From the NCBI RefSeq assembly GCF_025370935.1, contig NC_133501.1, positions 5,132,682-5,196,681 of the forward strand: 64,000 nucleotides of DNA, given 5' to 3'. The DNA is from Choristoneura fumiferana (lineage: Eukaryota; Arthropoda; Insecta; Lepidoptera; Tortricidae). Of the stretch, positions 20,099-31,200 are shown in pieces; the stretch's first letter is position 1; each line of letters starts with the position of its first letter. Made by a program: the position numbers and the translations under genes. Under the pieces are notes generated by a model. That model was given only the letters and a program-made list of their open reading frames with translations, searched no databases and had not been told where the DNA came from.

Positions 20099-20232
20099 AA
20101 ACACGGCGTATAGTTCCAGATGATGATTCTTGCAGAACTGGGTTTGGTCGAAGACTTAGATATTTACTTTACTTGCGCGAACAATTAAATTTTGGCAGCT
20201 GTGTGACGTCAGTTATGTTGACATAGATATAG

Positions 20233-20240
20233 TATAAAAG
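20233..20240 (+). promoter_or_regulatory. TATA box of the 26-kb mini-exon gene
   Basis: TATAAAAG, 60 bp upstream of the ATG. A TTTAGTTCG initiator-like stretch lies about 28 bp downstream, giving a short 5' UTR of about 35-40 nt. Confidence 0.7.
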
Positions 20241-20299
20241 CTGTGTTCGGGTTAAAAAAATTTAGTTCGTTCACTCACTACTAAGCCATAACCGACAAA

Positions 20300-20332
20300 A
20301 TGAAAGGTCCACTGTACTTCTTCCTGCTCTTG
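20300..20332 (+). CDS. Mini-exon gene, exon 1 (signal peptide start)
   Basis: ATG at 20300 in context CAAAATG, encoding MKGPLYFFLLL, then donor GTAAGA. It ends in phase 0. It is the first ATG after the TATA box. Confidence 0.9.
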
Positions 20333-23300
20333 GTAAGAATTTATTATAAGGTAACGGCGCCTATTACCGGGGGTATCGAAATCGGCGGCCATCACCGCGG
20401 TAATTTAAAATACGCATTTTATAATCAACTGATCGCTTTCTTAAAAAAAAATACACAATGAAAGCTTATTTAAGGCTCTTGGGAACTGACATGTTCATTA
20501 TCTTTTGATCAAAGTTCCATAATAAATAAAGATTTAAAAAAAGAAAAAAAAAGCTTATTTAGTTGACTCACAGATCTATGAGCGCTTGTCTATGTGAATG
20601 AATCAAAGATCTCGCAATTCGTCAGTTTCCGAAACGATACCGCAGGAAGAGGATTTGCCATACTAACGCGTGACACCTCATACAAGCGGCTCCAATCATA
20701 TTTAGGCTCCAATCTTAGTTTTACGTAATAGTTATGGCAATTGAACTAATGTCATGATTTTTAAATGGGTTTTCATAGTTTTTTGTACAAGTTCTGAGTA
20801 CTTTTTGTACATTTTTTGGCCCGGAAATTTTGTAAAATCCCAAAATTTCGATTCAACTGCTGTATCTAATGATTTACGCGTGCAAAGCCGTGGGTAAAGT
20901 CTAGTAATAAAGAGATTTAAAATAAAAAAATGATTGTTATCTCTGAAACGTCAAAATTTGACATCTGTCAGAATTCCACGGAATAAAAAATAAGGTGTAG
21001 GCACAGAATAACTAATAGTACTACCGGTGTAGGTTCTTACAGAAGTATCTACTACCGAGTGACATTTTATTTTTCTGTTAAAATAATTCACATTTAGGGT
21101 ACCGTAAGGGCAATTTTTTTTTATAAAGTTGTGACTTTTACTCAGCATACAATACATCATAATATTACTGGTGGCATAAGCATACAAACATACAGGGTGG
21201 ATTTCGACGAGGGACCTTTGCGGAGATATTGCATCGTTTAAGTGATACACATTCGATTTATAGTGTTTAGAAACTTAAACAAAGTAAAAAAAAAAATACA
21301 AAATTCACTCATTTTTAACTGTGGTGATAACCCTATATTGCATCTGCACATAACGGCAAGATGGCTAGATTAAGGAATCGCCGTCGGAAAAACTCGGGAT
21401 ATTACGTTTATTTCCGAGAGTTGTTGTCATCGTACCTACTAATGTAAAAATGACACATAAAGTCAAATAAATCAAATAAAATGCAAAAATTCGAATATTA
21501 CTTACTTTATTACAATTTTTACATACGGTGTTCAAATGTTCCTCCGTGTCTAATAATAGGTACACGCTGCAGCCCGTGCCCGAGTATGTATTTTGTAAGG
21601 GTGAAGGCGGGCACGTTTAAGAGGCTCAGGCCTGGAATGTCTGTTTTCCTAAAATGTACAATTCTCAAAACGTCTGCGTTTTCACAATGTTAGTACCTCT
21701 CTATTTTGTCAGCTTTCTCAAAATGTCTGCTATTTAAAATGTGTACAATCTCAGGAAGTCGTATATTCATAATGTTTACATTCCTATAATATTAGCATTA
21801 CCATAATTTCTGCTTTCCCGTTATGTTCACTTTTTTAAATAGGCTATAGTCTTGTTATGTTTGTTTTCCCATAATGTCTGCTTTATTTTCAAATCAATGT
21901 TCTAAATGTAAAAGGTTTAATTCCTTGCATACCTACTTACTCTTTGATAACATAAACATCTATACCAAATATAAAATTACTGGCATTCAAGATAACATTA
22001 ATGACCGTTTCGTACCCGAACGAAGGGATTTGCGTAGTTCAGTTTTTTACCAAAATCAATGCTTATAAATGTGAAAGTAACTCAGTCTGTCTGTCTGTTA
22101 CTCTTTCACGGCTAACCCGCTGAACCGATTTAGATGAAATTTGAAGACCATGATTGGAGACATTTTGGGATTAAGACTTTTCTGGAAAGCCAACGTTATA
22201 AGAAGGCGGATATTTTGCGGTTGCAGACATTTTGAGAATAAGCACTTTCTGAAAAGCGAACATTATACAAAAAACTGTCATTCTTGGAGACAGGCAATTT
22301 TAAATAGCTGACATTTTGAGAAGCTGACATAATGCAAAAGACGTGTGGACATTCTGAAAAGCAGACATTTTGCGAAAAATACATTTTAGGAAAACTGATA
22401 TTTCAAGCCTGAGCCGTTTAAGAACTTTTAGTACTGCGGTATGACTTATTTCGAAATGTCGACCAGCTGATCTCGAACTTTTTCTTGGATTCCGCTCAAA
22501 CCGCAGTACCGCAGTATTCTTTCTTCAAGTTTTAGCCGCAAGACCGGGTCCTCCACGTTGATCGTTCTGAGCTGTTCTTCGTACAACGGGCTGATTGTTG
22601 GCGACACGATCACAAGCACGTAAAATTGTCCTACGACCTATTGGGTGTGGTGGTGGATATGTTTCCCTGTATCGTCGTAAAGCTTCAACCGCATTATAAT
22701 TGCGGTCGCGTATAACATGAGCAAATTAAATATCCACGTGCATCTAACAAAGGCATTTTCATGTATAGGAAGCAAATGAAATGAACTTAAATGCCAATTT
22801 CATTTCAAACATCGTATTTATGATATTATGTTTATGATCGATTTTCAATCATGCAAAGAGTTTCGATAGTTGTAAAAAATGCGTTGGTTCTATCTCGGCT
22901 CGGCGAATGAAGAGTCCGCAATATCCGTCAAATATTGTTAAGTATTAATTTTTTTGACGATAACCAAAATAAAATAAAAAAAACAAGGACAGCCAATTGT
23001 ATGAATTGCTGATTAACCAGGGAACAATTTCAATTAATTCGAAAATAATTGATGAAGCGAGTTAACGAACTAAAACCTTTTTATCAGTTTAGGTAGGTAA
23101 ATAGAGAGATTTTATTTATGATGAAAGAGGTTACTATCTTCTTTAATTGTTTATGACGATTGGGTACATTTGAGTGAATGTCAGTGTCATGTCATGTCAT
23201 GTGAGTTATTTGTTGTGGTTAGAATTTTTTTCTAAAAATCTAATCTAATCTAGAATTATTAACTAAGAAATTACATAAATACTCCAGAGACAATCACTCT

Positions 23301-24104
23301 GCAAATCCTGCAACGATTTATTTAGCGTTGCACGCAGACCTAAGAATGGATAAATGGCAACATATTAACGTAATATCCTGACGTCTAAAGATTGTTTACA
23401 AGTAAGAACATTGACCTAGCCACCTGCTTAGGGTTGGCACAAAGTAGTTTTTGGTATGAATGTTTAAAAGGCTATAACTTGAAAACGGTAACATATATTT
23501 CCATAGTTTCTATGGTGGAAATATAGTGCTAAGGTTGAACTATCTGCCAGTTCCGCAAAGGTCCCTCGTCGAAATCCACCCTGTATATAGTGGGCTGGAT
23601 ACATTATTTGAATTATATTTTTTTTTTAATTAGTTTTCTCAAAAAAAAACATGGTGTACAGTATTATACAGAACCAAAGCCATTTTTTTAATCCTTTGGT
23701 ATTAAGTTCCAAATCATGAGTCGCGTTCCTACACTACCGATGGCAGAAAATTGCTATTTTTATACCCTATAAAAGAATCACAGCCTACGTTACGGCATCC
23801 AATAAAAAAATAATTCTGTAAAAAGTTATGCCTGGTCAAACAGTACAATCAGTGGCTAAACAATCAATCATCCCCTGTTTTCCTACCCTTAGGGTAGGAA
23901 TATTTTTCCAAATTTTAATTGGACCACCCTCGGGGTAGGTATACGCTTTCCAATAAAAAAATAATTATCAAAATCGGACAACTATGTAAAAAGTTATGCG
24001 TGGTCATACATAAAAATAAATATACGCGTCGACTTGAGAACCTCCTCCGTTTTTAGGGTTCCGGAGCCAAAATGGCAAAATCGGAACCCTTATAGTTTCG
24101 CCAT

Positions 24105-24135
<31 letters not shown>

Positions 24136-25186
24136 CACGGCTTTGCTCAGGGACTATCAATGCTAGAAAGCTGTAATTTTGCACGGATATATAAGTAAAC
24201 TATGCCGACAAAATGGTATAATTAAAAATTCAAAAATATTTTTTTTAGGGGCTTTTATGTTCCTCCTTGAGCCTCTCATTCTTATGGACACTGCTCTTAT
24301 GACTGAGATCTGTACTTTTACTTATAGCCAATAAATTATTTGAGAATGCCTTTCCCCATTTCTCGTTTAACTGGGGTTCAAAGTCAGCCCCCTTGGGTTG
24401 TAGCCAACGATTGGTGGTTTTCTGAATTGATGGGCTGAAGAATTAAACACTGAAGTCTGTAAACTGATTTTCAACCGAAGAAAAAAAAACGGCCAGGGTT
24501 CGATTCCCAGCGCTGGTCTTATTTATCTGGTTTTTCTGTGCATCTATATTTCAGTTTGTATTTTCGATATAAGTAAGTAGGGTTATTTGAACATTATTAT
24601 TTTGCATAACAATCGCGGTTACTGTGTGGCGAATACATTTTATTAATTAGGTAATACAACATAACTAAAATGACGCTACCCTCGCTCAACTAAATCAATT
24701 TATTATGACTAGTTACCTAGACAGAAAATCTTTAAAATAAGCACCTGAGTCTAACGGGGAACAAAATTCCCAAGTTGTACCGGTATATAATTAGCGGTAG
24801 AACTTGGGATCTTCAAAAACCGGCCAAGAGCGTGTCGGACACGCCCAAAATAGGGTTCTGTAGCCATTAGGAAAAAAATAAGTAATATTTTTCTAAGGAT
24901 TTCGTATTTTATACGGAATTTTCCAAGTTTAGGTACATTTTATACCTTAGGCTGCTATTTACTCTTTAACTACTAATTATTCTCAAGCAAACTTAGCGGT
25001 TATAGTTTTCCTTGTAAGTTATACTTATTGTGATTTTTTTCAAATATTTAATGGTTTTAAAAGACCTATCCATCGATACCCCACACTATCGGGTTGGATG
25101 GGGAAAAAAAATCACCTCCATTTACGTCTATGGGAGGTACCCTAAAAAAAATTTTTTTTTAATTTTTATTGTACTATTTTGTCGGC

Positions 25187-25235
<49 letters not shown>

Positions 25236-28200
25236 GCAAAATTACAGGTTTCAGCATTGATATTCCCTGAGCAAAGCCGCGGACGGACAGACAGACAGAC
25301 AGACAGACATGGCGAAACTATAAGGGTTCCATTTTTGCCATTTTGGCTCCGGAACCCTAAAAACGAGCCTACTTACTCATCAGGTTACCCGCCTGCTCGT
25401 TTTCCCCCTAGAATAATGAAAAAAAAACACTTATTCATTATGGTAATGTATATAATTTCAGGTGTGCTGCCAAGTCTGCTTTGGCGCCCCAAACTTCAGC
25501 AAACGTAAGTATCCTATCCTTCCTACTATAGTACATTGTGCATTAAGGGGCGTAAGAAGGGAATAAAGAGAGTCTATTAGAAGCCCGACGCCGGAGGCGG
25601 AGGGTTATTAATGACTCGAGTTTGTAATCCCTTACGGCCCGTGATACACACAATGATTTTCATCACTTTGCGAGGAAAATATGCAAAAAATTTAATTATT
25701 TTTCATCACACTTGCTCGTAAACAGTGTCAAAACATGAAGGCTACCTTGATTGCAACCCCCCAAATAAAACCCTCGACCTTAATGTGCTTGTCATGAAAC
25801 CCGTGGTCGGTAAATAAGTCATTGCGCGTACAAATTTTGTTATCATGTAGCCCAAGGTCGGTCGCATGACTCAGTGCCCGCACTGATGGTGCTGCGCATG
25901 GCGTAGCAGCAGGACCACATGCACACGCGGCTCAGGCACATGCTGAGGGAGGGGGAGAGGGGGAGGGCGGCGCTGCCAAGAGCGCAGCCTAAGGTATCGC
26001 CAATATTTGGAACAATTATATTTTTTCTTTTAGAAATATAAAATTTTACTCGCGCGGTACTAGAATTACGAACATCGACTCATTAAAGCCCTCAGTCTTT
26101 GACTTCGGGATTCTAATAGACTCTCGTTCGTAATTCCTTATTTACCGCCCTTAAGACACAATGTACTTTTGTGTCCAAACACTTCACAGCTCTGCAAAAG
26201 AAAGGCGCCAAGAAAACAACTAAATCAAATAATGGCTACCCGCCAAGGCAGGGGGGCTACTACTAAATTCGAAAATCGAAGTTCGTATCGTACCGTTCCT
26301 CTAATATTAGCGTCAGGAAAACGACATGAACTTCGATTTTCGAATCTCGTAGTACCCCCGATTGTCCTTGTCACTTCCTTCGAGTCGTCTACCATAGGTA
26401 TGCTAAGAACTGGGTTAGAATTCGAATGGTCTTACGGCCAGATTGTTCCAACATGCTAAAAAATTCATTAAAATTCTTGCAAAAAAAATACAAAATATAA
26501 AATAACGAAGTTTCATGAAGCGTGGCAAATTTTTATGCGGTAATATTATGGGTTAATATAGCTAAATTTCAAAGATGTAATTAAAACCTTGGCTGACTTG
26601 AAACCTCTTTAGTCTGAAATGACATACCTACTAAGTTTTTAAAACTAAAGTCATAACTCCCTTGGGGAGAAAAACTATACGTAAATCCATAGTTCCCGCG
26701 GGAAAAACTAAGGTCATTGTCTTTAAGTATACAGGCATGGAATAACATTATTGACGAGCGTGTGATGAAAATATTATAAATGTGAAAGTTTGTGAGTGAG
26801 TATGTTTGTTACTTCTTCACGCTAAAAAGGCTGGACGGATTTGGATGAAATTTGGCAAAAAGTTAGTGGATTACTTTTTATCCCGATATTCCTACGTGAT
26901 AGGGATAAAATCTTGAAATTTTAACCGCTGGGCTTAGAGTCGTTAAATTTGGTAGCTGGACTTCTAGAATAACTCATAGGTTACTTTTTATCCCGATATT
27001 CCCACGGGATAGGGATAAAATCTTGAAATTTCAACCGCTGGGCTTAGAGTTGAAATTTTAGACAGTTGTTCTTAACACATCCTCAATGAAGATAACGATA
27101 TAAATTTAGGGATTTCCCAGGGAATTTAGTAAAATCCCGGAATTTCAATTGTAACTACCAGATCGAATAGTTTACGCGTGCGAAGCCGCGGGTAAACTCT
27201 AGTTTCCTTTATTTGTACCTTGCTACTCCAGGTCCAGGACCATGAGCGATGCAAGAGAAATGGGGTCATTAATTTTCATCAAATCATTTAACGGAGTTAA
27301 GCAACGTCGGCCGCAGTCAGGATTTGGATGGGTGACCGTGCCCGCGTGTAAGTAATTTCTTTTCTGATTTTTTTTTACAGTCTTTGGTGGTGGCGCTGGT
27401 GGTGCCGCTGGCGTTGCGGACGCCATTGAAGGAGGAACCTCAAAAGGTAACGTAAAATATTAAAAATAATAAATAAATAAATACATACTTAAAAACGTAT
27501 TAAACGTCCAAGATCAACATTATTTGACACCGTAATAAACAATGTTAGTGAACTTGGTCAATGATGCATTATACTGATTGTTAATTTCACACTATGTAGC
27601 ATAATTGAGTAGATTCTTGAGTAAAAAAAATCTATTTACTCCTTTAGCTTAGATACCAGTAAATATTGAAAAAATATTTTTTCTATTGTCAAAAGAACAA
27701 AAAATAACTAAGATGAAGCGCTTCAAAGTTCGGGGGTGGGCAGTTACGTAAATCATCATCATCATCATCATTCCAGCCTATATACGTCCCACTGCTGGGC
27801 ACAGGCCTCCTCTCAGAACAAGAGGGCTTGGGCCATAGTTCCCACGCGGGCCCAGTGCGGATTGGGAACTTCACACGCACCATTGAATTGCTTCGCAGGT
27901 TTGTGCAGGTTTCCTCACGATGTTTTCCTTGACCGCAAAGCTCGTGGTAAATTTCAAATGTAATTCCGCACATGAATTTCGAAAAACTCAGAGGTGCAAG
28001 CCGGGGTTTGAACCCACGACCCTCTGCTTGAGAGGCGATAGGTCAAACCACTAGGCCACTACGGCTTGCACGTCAATCATTAGTAAAAAAAAATATTTTT
28101 TTTGTTTGCTCGTTTTTTGTTGGTTTTATATTTTATACTTTTCAAAGCTTATTTCTACTTTTATTGTTGTAGTCGTATTAATTGTATTGTGTATTGTGTG

Positions 28201-31200
28201 TGGAATAAACTTTTCCATTTTTCATTTTCAAAAGTATACTATAGTCACACGAAACTTTAAATGGCTGTATCTTCATCATTTTTTTTAATTGACGAATAAA
28301 AAATACACATGTACGATGTTTTTTTGAATCTAAGTGACGCTAATAGTAGATTGTACAACAAGAGCATAAAACGACACATTTTACCCGAGACATTAGTGAT
28401 ACACTTGCTTTGTTTTTTTTTTTTGCAATGTATAACACTAGCGCATGCTTAGGAGATGAGCCACGATGGTTTGGTTTACTGTAATTCAATCCGTAATCTT
28501 TTTAAAAAAAAACCATAATTAATATTATAAATGCGAAAGTGTGTTTGTATGTTTGTGTGTTTGTCCGTCTTTCACGCCGTAAACGGAGCGACGGTCGACG
28601 TGATTTTTGGTATAGAGATAGTTTATGGGCTCGAGAGTGACATAGGCTACTTTTTATCCCGGAAAAATGCACAGTTCCCGAGGGAACAGCGCGCGATAAC
28701 CGAATACCACGCGGGCGGAGCCGCGGGAAAAAGCTAGTAAATAAATAAAACTGTCACAACTCCTGAAATTAGTGGATTTGTACCCCATATAATTATACTT
28801 TTAATAAGTGACCCAGGAGACGTTACCATGGCAACCAGCCATACTAAAAAGTTGATTGATCCTATAGCGACTTAGAAGAAATTTCCCATTATTTAATATT
28901 GTACCTACTTAAGTATTGTATTCTTGTGTTACAGACGCAAACGCATGCGAGGGTGATGCAAGCGGTGCTGGATCTAATGTGGAAGGGGATGGCTTAGGCG
29001 GTATGTTTTTTTATTATTTTAGCAGTGTTCGGTGCTACCGGGAGCTTATATCTATGTACTACGCTACTGCCTGTATTGTACCGTAAGGTTGGGATACTTT
29101 GACCCATTGGAGGGTAACTTTGGCCCATATGAAAACCACATAAAAGCAAAAAAATAACTTTTTAATAAAGAAAAAAATAAAATTTGCCTTTTAAATGTTA
29201 ACTATGAACTTACAACCTCATTATTATACACAACTTATATGGTCATAAAAGCATGTCGCACGATTTTCTTGTGTAAATAAACTAGTACAGTCACCAGCAT
29301 TAATATCTGCCACAGCGGAGCGTGCAAAAATATCTGCCACGTCCTTCCGGCCCTAGAAATAGAGCCGTATCAGATATTTATGCACGCTTGTTGTGTCAGA
29401 TGTTGGTGCTGGTGACTGTACCTACTTATTGATTTATGTAAAATCTGCTAAGTTTAAATTAATAAAATTTCAATTAATTAAATATTGATCATCGCGACGA
29501 CGAATAAAGAAGGGTTCAATGAAAACGTGGTCGATCAATGAACACCAACCACGTGGCAAAGCCATTACATTCTCAAAGCAATAACAAAACCAGGACCGAG
29601 TTAATCCCAATGCGCAAGTTGTCTCCACGTGGTTTCTGGAATTTTACTATCAACTTGCAAAAACTACAATCACCGTACAACGTCCCTCTCAAAGAGAGTT
29701 TAATTTGACACTGGCGAAATTGTCCTATTAATTAGGGCAGAAAAGCCGTATTTTAAAAGAGAAGAAGAAGAGAATCCCAAGGGCCAAAGTTACCCTTCAG
29801 GGCCAAAGTACGTCATATCTTACATTTTAAGCGAATGTGCAAAAAACTGCCACTTCTCACAGATGCCGCTAATGATATCACCGGCGATAGCACCGGCGAT
29901 AGCACCGGCGATAGCACCGGCGATAGCACCGGCAGCACCGGCAGCACCGGCAGCACCGGCAGCACCGGCAGCACCGGCAGCACGGGTAGCACTGGTTTAT
30001 CTGGAGACTCAGTTCCAGTCGACCGCAAAGGTCCAAGTAAGTAGCATTATAGTAGTTAATCGTCGAGTGCCAGGCATCATTTTTGACATGGTAACTAGCA
30101 ATAATAATACCCGGCTCGCACCTCTGAGTTGAAGCCGTGGTGGCCTAGTGGTTTGACCTATCGCCACTCAATAATTTGAATTTGAAATTTACCACGAGCT
30201 TTGCGGTGAAGGAAAACATCTTGAGGAATCGTCTTGCTCGCTAATCCTGCCGTGAAGCAGCAGTGCTTGCACTGTTGTGTTTCGGCGTGGAGAGTAAGAC
30301 AGCCGGTGAAATTACTGGCACTTGAGGTATCCCATCTTAGGCCTCTAGGTTGGCAACGCATCTGCAATTCCCCTGGTTTGCAGATGTTTATGGGCGGTGG
30401 TGATCTCTTACCATCAGGAGACCCACTTGCTCGTTTGCCATCCAGTCGTATAAAAAAAAAAAAAAAGGAAACCTGCACAAACCTGCGAAACGTGGTGCGT
30501 GCGAAGTTCCCAATCCGCACTGGGTCCGCGTGGGAGCTATGGCCCAAGCCCTCTTGTTCTGAGAGGAGGCCTGTGCCCAGCAGTGGGACGTATATAGGCT
30601 GGGATGATGATGATGATGATTAACAATAATTATTTACATCTCACCATCATCATCATATTAGCTGTAGAGTCCACTGTTGGACATAGGCCTCCCCACAGAC
30701 CTCCAGTAGCTTCGGTTGGCAGCGGCCTGCATCCACCGTGTTTAACCAGGTCATCCGTCCATCTTGGTTGACGCCCTACGCTGCAATGTGACGCGCTTAG
30801 GACGTCCACCGACGAGATGGATAGATGACCGCTTCCAACCGAAGCAACTGGAGGTCTATGGGGGGGGGCTTGTGTAGGTTTTACAGCTTCAAAGCCTTAC
30901 ATACTAGCGAACAATGTCAATGATATTACTTTAGAGTTATTATATTCGTAGAAAAGATATCTAATCTAATTTTATTTCACAGCTGCTGTAGGAAGTGTCC
31001 CATTCCGTGAGTATAACACACCTTTTACCTTTTACATTATGTCTTAATTTCTTTTCCTTAAGATCCTTCTACAAAGTATTAGGAATCTTTAAAAAACGAT
31101 GAATGGAAGCGGTTAAAGTCGTTTTTAGCCTATTCAAATTTAAAAGTTTAAATGTCTCCGTTTCCATTCAAACAATATCATTAACGCGGATTAAGGTAAT

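Larger units (their letters stand above)
21193..23583. mobile_element. 2.4-kb DNA transposon-like element with perfect 32-bp TIRs
   Basis: Both ends start CAGGGTGGATTTCGACGAGG and continue identically for 12 more bases (GACCTTTGCGGA). TA flanks both ends (21191-21192 and 23584-23585), as for Tc1/mariner-type insertion. I see no transposase. A second element (21623-22415) is nested inside. Confidence 0.85.
20333..25461 (+). other. Intron 1 of the mini-exon gene (5.1 kb)
   Basis: It holds a nested TIR element (21193-23583), F3 copies (24050-24250 and 24817-25360), a SINE-B scrap and a short repeat end at 20870-20910. No further exon is recognised. Confidence 0.7.

Noticed and set aside
22200..22400. 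CRISPR-like array in the regularly spaced units
   Set aside because: Units are degenerate, spacers are not unique sequences of constant length, and the structure is a fold-back transposon in a eukaryotic genome.
29813..30132. Pro/Val/Leu and Ala/Pro repeat frames overlapping exon 5
   Set aside because: They are shadow frames of the GDST/STG coding repeat; only the phase 1 frame joins neighbouring exons.
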